DNA of 64,000 nt from JAJXWB01 sp046349085 (GCA_046349085.1 JAXMDA010000004.1:62001-126000), one strand, 5' to 3'. Numbered from the stretch's first letter, positions 44,047 through 55,944 are shown. Program-made: numbers and translations. Notes: generated by a model from the sequence alone, not told the origin.

Positions 44047-44964
44047 ATGGAAGTCTTCCTGCAGCAGCTCATCAACGGGCTGACGCTCGGTTCGATCTAC
44101 GGGCTCATCGCCATCGGCTACACGATGGTCTTCGGCATCATCGGCATGGTGAACTTCGCGCATGGCGACGTCTTCATGCTGTCGGCCTTCATCGCGCTCA
44201 TTCTGTTCATCGCCCTGCAGCAATTTCTCGGCATCGAGGCGCTGAGCCTGTCCTTCGTGCTCGTGCTGTTCGTGTCGATGGCGCTGACCGGCCTGTGGAA
44301 CTTCGTCATCGAGCGCTTCGCCTATCGGCGCCTGCGCGGCTCCTTCCGCCTCGCGCCGCTGATCTCGGCGATCGGCATGTCGATCTTCCTGTCGAATTTC
44401 GTCTATGTGGCGCAGGGGCCGCGCAACAAATCCGCGCCGCCCATGTTCGGCGACGTCATCAAGCTGACGAGCGGCGGGACTTACGACGTCACGCTGTCCT
44501 ACAAGCAGATCCTCATCGTAGTCGTCACCGTCGTCCTGCTCGCCGCCTTCTGGTTCGTGGTGCAGAGAACGCCGCTCGGCCGCGCACAAAGGGCGTGCGA
44601 GCAGGATGCGAAAATGGCCGCGCTGCTCGGCGTCGACGTCAATCGCACCATTGCCGCCACCTTCGTCATCGGCGCCGCGCTCGCCGCCGTCGCCGGCGTT
44701 CTCTACATGCTCTATTACGGCGTCGTGAACGCCGCCGACGGCTTCGTGCCGGGCGTGAAAGCCTTCACCGCCGCCGTGCTCGGCGGCATCGGCTCGATTC
44801 CCGGCGCCGTGCTCGGCGGCCTGCTGATCGGGCTGATCGAGACCTTCTGGTCGGCCTATTTTTCCGCCGACTACAAGGATGTCGCCGCCTTCTCCATCCT
44901 CGCGGTCACGCTGATCTTCATGCCCACCGGCCTGCTCGGCCGGCCGGAAGTGGAGAAGGTGTGA
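44047..44964 (+). CDS. livH: Branched-chain amino acid ABC transporter permease LivH
   Basis: 305 aa with about eight transmembrane helices. The N-terminus EVFLQQLINGLTLGSIYGLIAIGYTMVFGIIGMVNFAHGD is the LivH family hallmark. It forms the inner-membrane channel with LivM. ATG 44047 is used; the frame extends to 43951 but without hydrophobic or conserved residues. It is followed by a REP pair (44989-45085) before livM. Confidence 0.94.
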   Translation: MEVFLQQLINGLTLGSIYGLIAIGYTMVFGIIGMVNFAHGDVFMLSAFIALILFIALQQFLGIEALSLSFVLVLFVSMALTGLWNFVIERFAYRRLRGSFRLAPLISAIGMSIFLSNFVYVAQGPRNKSAPPMFGDVIKLTSGGTYDVTLSYKQILIVVVTVVLLAAFWFVVQRTPLGRAQRACEQDAKMAALLGVDVNRTIAATFVIGAALAAVAGVLYMLYYGVVNAADGFVPGVKAFTAAVLGGIGSIPGAVLGGLLIGLIETFWSAYFSADYKDVAAFSILAVTLIFMPTGLLGRPEVEKV

Positions 44965-44988
44965 TGGGCGCTTGCGCGACTGCAGAAA

Positions 44989-45085
44989 CCCTCATCCTGA
45001 GGAGCCTGCGCAGCAGGCGTCTCGAAGGATGGCCGCAACCCCCATGCTTCGAGACGCGCCTTGCAGGCGCTCCTCAGCATGAAGG
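44989..45085. repeat. REP-type palindromic repeat pair (BIME-like), class 1, livH-livM junction
   Basis: Inverted pair: 44989-45032 (CATCCTGAGGAGCCTGCGC, then GCGTCTCGAAGGATGG) and 45043-45085 (CTTCGAGACGCGCC, then GCGCTCCTCAGCATGAAGG). It begins 25 nt after the livH stop. An in-frame ATG of livM (45079) lies inside its right arm. Confidence 0.88.
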
Positions 45086-45102
45086 CTGTGGAACCCCCGC
45101 AC

Positions 45103-47503
<2,401 letters not shown>

Positions 47504-47507
<4 letters not shown>

Positions 47508-48226
47508 CCGCCCTGCTCTCCCTCAGCGGCGTGTCGGCCTGGTACGGCGCCATCGCGGCGTTGCGCAACGTCGACCTCACGGTCAACGAAGGCGAGATCG
47601 TCACGCTGATCGGCGCCAATGGCGCCGGCAAGACAACGCTGATGATGACCATCTTCGGCGATCCGCGCGCGCGCGAAGGCCGCATCACCTTCGCGGGCCG
47701 CGACATCACGAATATTCCGACGCACGAGATCGCGCGCCTCTCGATTGCGCAGTCGCCGGAAGGGCGTCGCATCTTCCCGCGCATGACGGTCTACGAGAAC
47801 CTGCAGATGGGCGCGGCCGTCGACAATTTCGCGCATTTCGACGCCGACCTCGAACGCGCCTTCGCCATCTTCCCGCGCCTGAAGGAGCGTATGCACCAGC
47901 GCGGCGGCACGCTGTCCGGCGGCGAGCAGCAGATGCTGGCGATCGCGCGCGCGCTGATGAGCCGGCCGAGATTGCTGCTGCTCGACGAGCCTTCGCTCGG
48001 CCTGGCGCCGCTCGTCGTCAGGCAGATTTTCGACACGGTGCGCGAACTCAACGCGAAGGAAGGCCTCACCGTCTTCCTTGTCGAGCAGAACGCCTATCAT
48101 GCGCTGAAGCTCGCCCATCGTGGCTACGTCATGGTCAACGGCGCGATCGCCCTTTCGGGCGCAGGCTCCGCGCTGCTCGCCGATCCGCAGGTGCGCGCCG
48201 CCTATCTCGAAGGGGGCGCGCATTGA
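47504..48226 (+). CDS. livF: Branched-chain amino acid ABC transporter ATPase LivF
   Basis: 240 aa, GTG start overlapping the livG stop. Walker A GANGAGKTT, signature LSGGEQQM and Walker B LLLLDEPSLGL are intact; standard length. It pairs with LivG to power uptake through LivHM. A class 2 palindrome separates it from the DUF6867 gene. Confidence 0.95.
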
Positions 48227-48272
48227 GCCCGCGCGCATGGACCGCGAGCCTTCAGGCCCGCTCATTCTCGCA

Positions 48273-48352
48273 TGTCATCCTCGCGCAAGCAGGGACCCAG
48301 TCGGCGGCATCCGGTCTGCGGCTCTGGATTCCCGCTTTCGCGGGAATGACGG
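48273..48352. repeat. REP-type palindrome, class 2, between livF and DUF6867
   Basis: Starts TGTCATCCTCGCGC and ends GGGAATGACGG, with a strong inner hairpin ATTCCCGC-TTTC-GCGGGAAT (48328-48347). The outer TGTCATcC/GGgAATGACG arms match the element at 49914-50006. Confidence 0.8.
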
Positions 48353-48371
48353 AAGCGTGCGGGCGCGCAGC

Positions 48372-48674
48372 ATGACCGACCTCATTCCCAACGTCTGGAC
48401 CTTCCTCGCGCTCACGCTCGTGCTCGGCGGCGCCGGCGCCTTCGTCACGGGCCGCGCCATGGCGCAGACCTGGCGCGAACGCTGGAAGGCGGTCGCCTAT
48501 ATGGTTCCGCTCGCCGCCGCCGTGCGCTTCCTGCACTACGCCCTGTTCGACGAACCTTCCGACCTCGCCCACGCGCTGCCGACGTTCGCATTGCTTACGG
48601 CCTTCGCGCTCGCCGGTTTCGCCCTGGCGCGCAGGCGCCAGATGGCGCATCAATATCCATGGCTGGCCGGCTGA
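48372..48674 (+). CDS. DUF6867-type small membrane protein
   Basis: 100 aa with three predicted transmembrane helices (about 10-29, 42-58, 68-88). Start MTDLIPNVWTFLALTLVLGGAGAF. Small proteins of this type occur within liv operons in alphaproteobacteria. It may modulate or stabilise the LivHM complex; no direct evidence. ATG 48372 is 145 nt after livF, with the class 2 repeat in between. Confidence 0.75.
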   Translation: MTDLIPNVWTFLALTLVLGGAGAFVTGRAMAQTWRERWKAVAYMVPLAAAVRFLHYALFDEPSDLAHALPTFALLTAFALAGFALARRRQMAHQYPWLAG

Positions 48675-48766
48675 CGCCAGCGTGACAGCGCCGGCAAAAA
48701 CGGCCAAACTCTCCCGCGCAGATTCAAGTCCGAACCCAAAAGGGCGGGCGAGAGGGGAGAGATCGC

Positions 48767-49900
48767 ATGACACGTAAGCTTCTGTCCGGCGTCGCCGTCG
48801 CGGCGATGTTCGCTTTTGCCGCGCCCGCCGTCGCGCAGGTGAAACTGGGCGTCGGCGGCCCGATCACCGGCTCGTCGGCCGCCTTCGGCGCGCAGCTCAA
48901 GATGGGCGTGGAGCAGGCGGTCGAGGACGTGAACGCGGCCGGCGGCGTCAACGGCAAGAAGCTCTCGGTGCAGAGCGGCGACGACGCTTCCGATCCCAAG
49001 CAGGGCATTTCGGTCGCCAACAAATTCGTCGGCGACGGCGTGACCTGGGTGGTCGGCCACTTCAACTCGTCGGTCTCGATTCCGACGTCCGGCGTCTACA
49101 TGGAAAACGGCGTGCTGCAGATCACGCCCGCCTCCACCAACCCGAACCTGACCAATCCCGATCCCAAGACCGGCGAGAGCAAGTGGAACGTGTTCCGCAC
49201 CTGCGGGCGCGACGACCAGCAGGGCGCGGTGGCGGGCGACTACATCGCCAAGAACTACAAGGGCAAGAAGGTCGCCTTCGTTCACGACAAGAAGGCCTAC
49301 GGCAAGGGCCTCGTCGACGAGACGAAGAAGGCGCTGAACGCGCTCGGCGTCAAGGAAGTCCTCTACGATACGATCAATCCCGGCGAGAAGGATTATTCGG
49401 CCATCGTCTCCAAGATGAAGGCGGCTGGCGTCGATCTCGTCTATTACGGCGGCGAGCATACGGAAGCCGGCCTCATCGTGCGCCAGATGCGCGACCAGGG
49501 AATGCAGACCGTGCTGATGGGCGGCGACGGCATCGCCTCGGAGGAATATGCGCAGATCGCCGGTCCCGGCGCCGAGGGCACGCTGATGACCTTCCCGCCG
49601 GACCCGCGCCTCAACCCCGCCGCGGCGGAGGTCGTGAAGAAATTCGAGGCGAAGAAGTTCAACCCCGAGACCTACACGCTCTATTCCTACGCGGCCGTGC
49701 AGGTGATGCAGCAGGCGGCCGCCGCCGCCAAGTCCAACGATCCGCAGGCGATGGCCAAGGTCATGCACTCCGGCATGACCTTCAAGACGGTGGTCGGCGA
49801 CATTTCCTACGACAAGAAGGGCGACGTCACGCGCGCCGACTATGTCGTCTATCGCTGGGCGAAGGGCGCCGACGGCAAGATCACCTACAAGCAGATGTGA
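48767..49900 (+). CDS. Branched-chain amino acid ABC substrate-binding protein (LivJ/K-type)
   Basis: 377 aa. Sec signal peptide (1-23, APAVAQV) and the periplasmic-binding fold: KLGVGGPITGSSAAFGAQLKMGVEQAVEDVN, then VVGHFNSSVSIPTSGVYMENGVLQITP. It resembles LivJ/LivK. It is the third binding protein of this locus and the one transcribed with livHMGF. A class 2 repeat follows its stop. Confidence 0.93.
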   Translation: MTRKLLSGVAVAAMFAFAAPAVAQVKLGVGGPITGSSAAFGAQLKMGVEQAVEDVNAAGGVNGKKLSVQSGDDASDPKQGISVANKFVGDGVTWVVGHFNSSVSIPTSGVYMENGVLQITPASTNPNLTNPDPKTGESKWNVFRTCGRDDQQGAVAGDYIAKNYKGKKVAFVHDKKAYGKGLVDETKKALNALGVKEVLYDTINPGEKDYSAIVSKMKAAGVDLVYYGGEHTEAGLIVRQMRDQGMQTVLMGGDGIASEEYAQIAGPGAEGTLMTFPPDPRLNPAAAEVVKKFEAKKFNPETYTLYSYAAVQVMQQAAAAAKSNDPQAMAKVMHSGMTFKTVVGDISYDKKGDVTRADYVVYRWAKGADGKITYKQM

Positions 49901-49913
49901 GGCGCGTCAGGAC

Positions 49914-50006
49914 TGTCATCCCGGACGGCTGAAGGCCGATCCGGGATCCAGTCGCACGTCTGCCCTCTGGATCCCGGCTCTCCGCTTCGCTACGGCGGGG
50001 ATGACA
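49914..50006. repeat. REP-type palindrome, class 2, downstream of the third binding protein
   Basis: Begins TGTCATCCCGG and ends GGGGATGACA; inner arms CCGATCCGGGATCCAG and CTGGATCCCGG. It overlaps the last codons of the ABC ATPase gene on the minus strand. Confidence 0.85.
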
Positions 50007-50691
50007 CGCCGGACGATGGGGGCTCGATCTTTCCGTCCACGATCTTCACCTGCCGGTCCGCGCGCGCGGCAAGCGCCAGATCATGCGTGACGACGACGAC
50101 CGCGCGGCGCTGGGCGTCGACCAGCCCGCGCAGGATTTCGAGCACTCGCTCGCCGGCGCGCGTGTCGAGATTGCCGGTCGGCTCATCGGCCAGCACAACC
50201 TTCGGATCGTTGGCGAGCGCCCGCGCGATCGCCACGCGCTGGCGCTGGCCGCCGGACATCTGGTCCGGCCGCTTGTGCGCGTGCTCCTTCAGCCCGAGCT
50301 GGTCGAGCAGCATTTCGGCGCGGGCGTATTGCTCCTTGTCGTTCAGCCGGCCGAGCGCGCGCATCGGCAGCACGACATTTTCGCGCGCCGAGAATTCGGG
50401 CAGCAGAAAATGAAACTGAAAGACGAATCCGAGGCTCGCGAGCCGCATGTCGGCGCGCGCATCGTCGTCGAGCGCGCTGGTCGCCACGCCTTCGAGAAAG
50501 ACTTCGCCCGAGGTTGGCCGGTCGAGCAGCCCGAGCAGATAGAGCAGCGACGATTTGCCGGAGCCCGACGGCCCGATGATGGCGACGAATTCGCCTGGCG
50601 CCACGGACAGGTCGACGTCGCAGACAAGCGTGGCGGGCACGTCGCCGCCGATGATGCGCGTCGCTTTTCTTGTTTCGATCAGCGCGCTCAC
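49990..50691 (-). CDS. ABC transporter ATPase, LolD/MacB-type
   Basis: 233 aa. Walker A GPSGSGKSS, signature MSGGQRQRV and Walker B VVLADEPTGNLD are intact. GTG start 50691 overlaps the permease stop. The last residues (PSSGVSSPP) are encoded by the class 2 repeat, so the natural C-terminus was extended or replaced. It forms an exporter with the FtsX-type permease and the adaptor; gene order adaptor-permease-ATPase. Confidence 0.9.
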   Translation of the reverse strand: MSALIETRKATRIIGGDVPATLVCDVDLSVAPGEFVAIIGPSGSGKSSLLYLLGLLDRPTSGEVFLEGVATSALDDDARADMRLASLGFVFQFHFLLPEFSARENVVLPMRALGRLNDKEQYARAEMLLDQLGLKEHAHKRPDQMSGGQRQRVAIARALANDPKVVLADEPTGNLDTRAGERVLEILRGLVDAQRRAVVVVTHDLALAARADRQVKIVDGKIEPPSSGVSSPP

Positions 50692-51923
50692 GACGCGCCC
50701 CGGATGATGTCGACAGGCTCGACCGCCGCCGCCTTGCGCGCCGGGAAATAGCCGGCAAACAGCGACGAGGCGAGCGCGACGACGGTGGCCAGCGCATAGT
50801 GCAGCGGCGAATAGAGCACAGGGATCGTGCTCGAATCCATGAACGGGCTCTTGATCTCGACCGACCCCATCGCGCGCGTCAGCACATAGCCCAGCGCCCA
50901 GCCGATCAGCGCGCCGACGAGGCCGATGACCGCGGCCTCGATGATGAAGATGCGCCGCACGCTTTTCGCGCGGAAGCCGAGCGACTTCATGATGGCGATG
51001 TCGCGCGCTTTCTCGTGCGTGATGGTCGAAACGATGTTGAACGTGCCGAACGAGGCGACGAGCAGGATCGCGCCGACGACCGTGTACATGATGATGTTGC
51101 GCACCTCGAAGGCCGACAGCAGGTCTTCGTGCGCTTCCTGCCAGGAGACGGACTTGTAGCCGGTCTCGCCCTCAATGCGCGCCGCCACGATGCGCGCCTG
51201 CAGCGCGTCGCCCGCGCGAATGCGCAATTCGTTCACCAGCCCGATCTGCGAGGCGAGGATCTGGCCGGTCTTGATGAGCCCGTAGGACGCCGTGTCGTCG
51301 ATCTGCGCGACGCCGGTATGCGCGATGCCGACAATCGTACAATCGAGCGTGCGGCCAACGCCTGACACGATCGTCACCGTGTTGCCGACGCGCGCTCCGA
51401 TCTTGCGGGCGAGCCCGTCGCCGAGGATCAGCGCGTTCGTCGCCTTGTAGAGCGCGTCGAGCGAGCCTTGCCGCAATTGCGTGGCGAGTTTCGACACCTT
51501 CTGCTCGCGCTTCGGATCGAGCCCCGTGAACGACGTCGCCGTGTCGCGGCCGGCGTAGCGAATCACCGCTTTCGCCTGCACCGACGGCGCGATCGCCCCC
51601 GGCAGCCAGCTCTCGATCGACGCCATGATCGCCATCGGATTCTTGATCCCCGGTCTGATGACAGGCGTGCGCAGCCCGTCGATCTGCACGGCGTCATAAG
51701 CGCTCTCGGCAGGCTGTCGCGGCGGGCTGCGCGTTTCGTCGGTGACGGAAATATGCGGCAGGCTGTCGACGAGCTGGCGGATGAAATCCTCCTGCGATCC
51801 CTCCATCAGCGCCGCCATCATGATCGAAAAGCCGACGCCGGTGGCGACGCCCAGCACGCCGACCACCGTCTGCCGCACGCGCGAGCGCAGATGCGTGAGC
51901 GCTATGTCGAGAACGAAGCTCAC
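50688..51923 (-). CDS. ABC transporter permease, FtsX/LolE-type
   Basis: 411 aa. One N-terminal helix, a long periplasmic MacB-type domain (about 45-270) and three C-terminal helices with the FtsX-type ending (EPVDIIRG). GTG start 51923 overlaps the adaptor stop by four bases. Same operon as the ATPase and adaptor. Could export a lipoprotein, peptide or small molecule; the substrate is not predictable. Confidence 0.88.
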   Translation of the reverse strand: MSFVLDIALTHLRSRVRQTVVGVLGVATGVGFSIMMAALMEGSQEDFIRQLVDSLPHISVTDETRSPPRQPAESAYDAVQIDGLRTPVIRPGIKNPMAIMASIESWLPGAIAPSVQAKAVIRYAGRDTATSFTGLDPKREQKVSKLATQLRQGSLDALYKATNALILGDGLARKIGARVGNTVTIVSGVGRTLDCTIVGIAHTGVAQIDDTASYGLIKTGQILASQIGLVNELRIRAGDALQARIVAARIEGETGYKSVSWQEAHEDLLSAFEVRNIIMYTVVGAILLVASFGTFNIVSTITHEKARDIAIMKSLGFRAKSVRRIFIIEAAVIGLVGALIGWALGYVLTRAMGSVEIKSPFMDSSTIPVLYSPLHYALATVVALASSLFAGYFPARKAAAVEPVDIIRGAS

Positions 51924-52936
51924 GGCCCCGTCACGCGCACGCGCGCGCCGTCGGCAAGCGTCGGTCGCGCGGGCGTGACCACGCGGGCGCCTTCTTCGAG
52001 CCCTGAAAGAATTTCGATCAGCCGCACGCCGCGCACGCCCGTCTTGACCGGGGTGCGCTGGATCCTGTCATCGACGACGCGATCGACCGCGCCGCCGACG
52101 ACCGCTTCCGCCGGAACGACCAGCGCATTCTCGCGCGCCGCGATCACGATGTTGGCCTCGACGCTCATGCCGATGCGCAGCGGCGTATCGTCGGGCAGCG
52201 CGAGGTAGACGCGAAAAGTCTTGGTCTGCGGATCGCCCTTCGGGGTTATCTCGCCGACGCTCGCCTCCAGCGATTGCCCGGGAAAGCCGTCGTGGCGCAG
52301 CAGAACCTTCTGCCCGAGCTTCACGCGCGGCATGTCTTCTTCGTTGACGTCGGCGTTGACGCGCAACGGCTTCGGCTTGCCTACCCAGAACAGCGCGTCA
52401 TTGACGGCCGTGCCCGCCATGTCGCCTATCTGCCCGTCGCGACGAAGGACCACGCCGTCGATCGGCGCGCGCAGCACCAGATCGGCGATCTTCTGGCGGC
52501 GCGCGTCGATGCGCGCGTCGTATTCCTGCAACGCCGTGACGGCCTGATCGAGCGCGGTCTTGGTAGTCGCATTCAGCTTGTAAAGCCCGGTCACGCGATC
52601 GACATCGTTCTTGAGCAACGCGCGCCGCGCTTCCAGTTCGGCGAGATTGGCCTTCTCTTCCGTGTCGTCGAGGCGCGCCAGCACGTCGCCGGCCTTCACC
52701 GACTTGCCCTCGCAGTCGCAGATGTCGACGATGCGCTTGCGCTGATAGGCGATGACTTTCGCCCAGCGCGTCGGCTCGATCACGCCGGTCGCATAGACGA
52801 CCTCGGCCACCGATCCGCGCTTCGCCTCCACCGCCGACACCTGCGGCGGCGCGCCGAAACGCCGCCACGCGAACATGCCGCCGCCGGCGACGAGCGCGAA
52901 AACGATCAGCCAGAGAAGATATCGCCCGCTTCGCAT
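51920..52936 (-). CDS. Periplasmic adaptor protein, HlyD/MacA-type
   Basis: 338 aa. One N-terminal membrane anchor (about 5-24), a coiled-coil hairpin (about 95-150, RRALLKNDVDRVTGLYKLNATTKTALDQA), a lipoyl half-motif (AGDVLARLDDTEEKANL) and a beta-barrel region. It links the permease to an outer-membrane channel in MacAB-type systems. First gene of the three-gene exporter operon. Confidence 0.9.
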   Translation of the reverse strand: MRSGRYLLWLIVFALVAGGGMFAWRRFGAPPQVSAVEAKRGSVAEVVYATGVIEPTRWAKVIAYQRKRIVDICDCEGKSVKAGDVLARLDDTEEKANLAELEARRALLKNDVDRVTGLYKLNATTKTALDQAVTALQEYDARIDARRQKIADLVLRAPIDGVVLRRDGQIGDMAGTAVNDALFWVGKPKPLRVNADVNEEDMPRVKLGQKVLLRHDGFPGQSLEASVGEITPKGDPQTKTFRVYLALPDDTPLRIGMSVEANIVIAARENALVVPAEAVVGGAVDRVVDDRIQRTPVKTGVRGVRLIEILSGLEEGARVVTPARPTLADGARVRVTGP

Positions 52937-53013
52937 GTCTCAACCGAACTCAGGTGACGCGCACTATTGCCACCGGCGCGCGGCCGCGCGTTGATCTGGC
53001 CCCGGGACAGGGA

Positions 53014-53745
53014 TCAGCCGAGCTTCGCAAGGCCCGGAAATGTTTCGAGCAGCCAGATCGACAGGGTCTGCATGCCGCCGGTCATGAAGGCGACGCCGGT
53101 CGCCACCAGCGCCAGCCCGACGATCTTTTCGACCTTGCCGAAATGCGCGCGAAACTTCTTGAGGAAGTTCATGAAGGGCTCGATGGCGAGCGCGGCGGCG
53201 AGAAAAGGCACGCCGAGACCGAGCGAATAGACCGCCAGCAGCCCGGCGCCGCGCGCGACCGTGTCCTCGGAACTCGCCACCGCGAGAATGGCGGCCAGGA
53301 TCGGACCGATGCACGGCGTCCATCCGAAGGCGAAGGCCAGCCCCATCACATAGGCGCCCCACAGGCCGACCGGCTTTTCCACCTCCATGCGCTTCTCGCG
53401 ATAGAGAATGTGCAGCTTGAACACGCCGAGAAAGTGCAGGCCCATGCCAATGATGGCGACGCCGGCCAGCAGCGAGAGAACATGCAGGTTGGCGCGCACG
53501 AACTGGCCGAAAACCGAGGCCGTCGCGCCCAGCGCGACGAAGACGGTCGAGAAGCCCGCCACGAACAGGACCGCCGCCAGCAGCACGTCGCGCCGGGCGC
53601 GCGCGGCGCCCTCGTCCACGATGTCCTCGATCGTCGTGCCGGCGATGAAGGTCAGGTACGGCGGCACCAGCGGCAACACGCAGGGGCTCAGAAAGGAAAG
53701 CACGCCAGCGACGGCCGCGGCTGAAATGGTGACATCGGAGGCCAT
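53014..53745 (-). CDS. ccdA: CcdA-type cytochrome c biogenesis/thiol-disulfide transporter
   Basis: 243 aa with six transmembrane helices. The two redox-active cysteines are in LSFLSPCVLPLVPP and FGWTPCIGPI. CcdA carries reducing power across the inner membrane to reduce apocytochrome c. This fits the two c-type cytochromes elsewhere in the window. ATG 53745; monocistronic, 78 nt downstream of the adaptor gene start on the minus strand. Confidence 0.9.
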   Translation of the reverse strand: MASDVTISAAAVAGVLSFLSPCVLPLVPPYLTFIAGTTIEDIVDEGAARARRDVLLAAVLFVAGFSTVFVALGATASVFGQFVRANLHVLSLLAGVAIIGMGLHFLGVFKLHILYREKRMEVEKPVGLWGAYVMGLAFAFGWTPCIGPILAAILAVASSEDTVARGAGLLAVYSLGLGVPFLAAALAIEPFMNFLKKFRAHFGKVEKIVGLALVATGVAFMTGGMQTLSIWLLETFPGLAKLG

Positions 53746-53805
53746 GCGCGCCCTTTTACGTGCCGCGAGACATGGCGCAAAGCGAATGTTTCGTGATCGG
53801 CCGCG

Positions 53806-55050
53806 TCAAAACCGCTCCACGCTGAAGGGGGCCGGGTCTGCGAAAGTCTCCTCGCCGGCCATCATTTCCGCCAGCAGGCGACCGGTCACCGGCCCAAGCG
53901 TGAAGCCGTGGTGCTGGTGGCCGAAATCGAACCACAGGCCGGGGTGGCGCGGCGCGGGGCCGATCACCGGCAGCAGGTCCGGCAGGCAGGGTCTGCGGCC
54001 AAGCCAGGGCTCGGCGTCGATACGCTCGCCGAGCGGAAATGTCCTGCGCGCCAGCGGCTCGACCGTGTCGAGTTGCACGGGCGAGGGCGGCGCGTCGCGC
54101 GGGGCGAATTCGGCGCCCGTGGTCAGCCGCAGGCCCTGCGCCATCGGCGCCACGAGATAGCCGCCGTCGACGTCGAGTACGGGGTGGTTCAACGAAATCT
54201 CGCCCGCCGGTCGATAGTGCATATGGTAGCCGCGCTTCACGCCGAGCGGGATACGGTAGCCGAGCGGGCGGAACACGTCGTCGGACCACGGCCCGAGCGC
54301 GATCACGGCTTCGGGCGCCTCGACGACGCCGGCGTCCGTGGCCACGCTCCAGCCATGCGGCGTCTGCGCCAGGCTTCGCGCATCGCCCGAGAACAGCCGG
54401 CCGCCGTTGCGCCCGAACAGCCCGGCATAGGCGGCGGTCAGCGCGCCGGGGTCGATGCAGGCGGCAGGATCGCGCAGCACGATCGCTCCGGCGAAGCCAT
54501 TCAGGCTGGGCTCGATCCTGGCAAGCGCCGACGCGTCCAGCGCGTCGAAGGTCAGGCCGTATTCGCGAATGCGCCGCGCTTCGGTCGCGCCCTCGGCCAG
54601 CGTCTTCTCGGTCCGAAACGCCTTGATCCAGCCGGAGGGCCGAATGAGATCGCTGGCGCCCGCGGCGTAGGCCAGCTTCATGTGCTCGTCGAGACAGCGC
54701 TCGATCAGCGGCAGCGCGGCGCGGGCATGGGCCGCGGCCTTTGCCGGCGCGCTCTCGAGAAAATAACGCGCGAGCCAGGGCAGCGTCTGCGGCAGCGCCG
54801 CCCAGTCGACGCGCGCGGCCGGATTGCTCCCGAATATCGTGCGCAGGATCGTGCCCAGGTCGCGCGGGAACGTGTAGAGCTCGACCGAGGCGCGCTCGAT
54901 CAGCCCGGCGTTGCCGTAGCTCGTCTCGCGGCCGGCCGCCCCGCGCCGGTCGATGAGCGCCACGTCGCGCCCGCGCGCCTGCAAGGCCGTCGCCGCGCCG
55001 ACGCCGACCATGCCCGCGCCCAGAACGATCGCATCCGCCCGTATAGTCAC
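53806..55050 (-). CDS. FAD-dependent D-amino acid dehydrogenase-like oxidoreductase
   Basis: 414 aa of the DAO/DadA family. The Rossmann FAD site is IVLGAGMVGVGAATALQARG (GAGMVG, 8-16) and the second FAD contact is GHQHHGFTLGPVTGRLLAEM near the C-terminus. It probably deaminates D-amino acids with electrons to quinone or O2. GTG start 55050. Divergent from the cupin gene. Confidence 0.88.
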   Translation of the reverse strand: MTIRADAIVLGAGMVGVGAATALQARGRDVALIDRRGAAGRETSYGNAGLIERASVELYTFPRDLGTILRTIFGSNPAARVDWAALPQTLPWLARYFLESAPAKAAAHARAALPLIERCLDEHMKLAYAAGASDLIRPSGWIKAFRTEKTLAEGATEARRIREYGLTFDALDASALARIEPSLNGFAGAIVLRDPAACIDPGALTAAYAGLFGRNGGRLFSGDARSLAQTPHGWSVATDAGVVEAPEAVIALGPWSDDVFRPLGYRIPLGVKRGYHMHYRPAGEISLNHPVLDVDGGYLVAPMAQGLRLTTGAEFAPRDAPPSPVQLDTVEPLARRTFPLGERIDAEPWLGRRPCLPDLLPVIGPAPRHPGLWFDFGHQHHGFTLGPVTGRLLAEMMAGEETFADPAPFSVERF

Positions 55051-55197
55051 GCCGGTCTCCCCTCTTCTTGCTGATATATAGGGGACAAGACGATTCTGAT
55101 GCGAGACCCGGGCTCAATCCGGGGCGCGCCTGCTTCGGAGCGCAATTTGGACGCCGTCCCGCCGCCTGTTGTGATTTCCATTCCCGCCGAGGCGAAA

Positions 55198-55611
55198 ATG
55201 AGCCCTGTGCGGATTCCGAAGGACTGGATTCTCGAAGGCGACCCGCAGGCGCAAAGCGCCCTGCTCTCGCGCTCGACGGACGGCATGGCGGTCACGGTCG
55301 TCTGGCAGACGACCAGGGGCAAGTTCCGCTGGTATTTCAACATCGACGAGACCGTGAACGTGCTCGAGGGCGAGGTCTTCGTGACCGACGAGAAGAACGT
55401 CGAGCGCCGCCTCGGGCCGGGCGACGTCGCCTATTTTCCGGGCGGCTCGTGGAGCGTGTGGCGGGTGCCCGACCATCTTCGCAAGATCGCCTTCATCCGC
55501 CACGGCGTCTCGGGACCGATCGGCTTTCTGGCGCGCGCCTGGGATTGGGTCGCGGGCCTGTTCGCCGCGGCGCCGCCCGCCGCGACCGTCGCCGGCAGAC
55601 CGGGCGGCTGA
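55198..55611 (+). CDS. Cupin-domain protein
   Basis: 137 aa from ATG 55198, with GAGG six bases upstream; a longer frame begins at 55099 but the added residues look non-coding. The cupin core is FNIDETVNVLEGEVFVTDEKNVERRLGPGDVAYFPGG, without an obvious set of two His plus Glu metal ligands. C-terminal hydrophobic and Ala/Pro-rich stretch. Function unknown. Divergent from the oxidoreductase. Confidence 0.82.
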   Translation: MSPVRIPKDWILEGDPQAQSALLSRSTDGMAVTVVWQTTRGKFRWYFNIDETVNVLEGEVFVTDEKNVERRLGPGDVAYFPGGSWSVWRVPDHLRKIAFIRHGVSGPIGFLARAWDWVAGLFAAAPPAATVAGRPGG

Positions 55612-55689
55612 CGGGACAAAGCGGAGACGGGCGCCTATATCAGGCGCGCCGGGGATTTCCTCGGGCGACGCGCGGCGCCGGAGCAAGAG

Positions 55690-55944
55690 ATGCATAGCTG
55701 GACCTACGACACTGTCTGGACCTGGCCATTTCACGGCATTGGCCCGCTCGGCGCGCTCCTGATCGTTGTCTTTCTTGCCTGGCTGTTGCTGCGCGACCGC
55801 CGCCCGAGCCAGGCCACGGGCTGGAACTGGCCGCAGCCGCCGGCCGTCGAGAGCGCGCGCGACATTCTCGACAAGCGCTACGCCCGCGGCGAGATCACGA
55901 AGGACCAGTACGAGGCGATGAAGCGGGATATCGGCGCGCCCTGA
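55690..55944 (+). CDS. SHOCT-domain small membrane protein
   Basis: 84 aa. One transmembrane helix (about 15-36) and a C-terminal SHOCT motif ARDILDKRYARGEITKDQYEAMKRDI (about 55-81). SHOCT domains are short helices common at protein ends, of unknown biochemical role. ATG 55690 follows GGAGCAAGAG. It lies 57 nt ahead of rpe. Confidence 0.87.
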   Translation: MHSWTYDTVWTWPFHGIGPLGALLIVVFLAWLLLRDRRPSQATGWNWPQPPAVESARDILDKRYARGEITKDQYEAMKRDIGAP

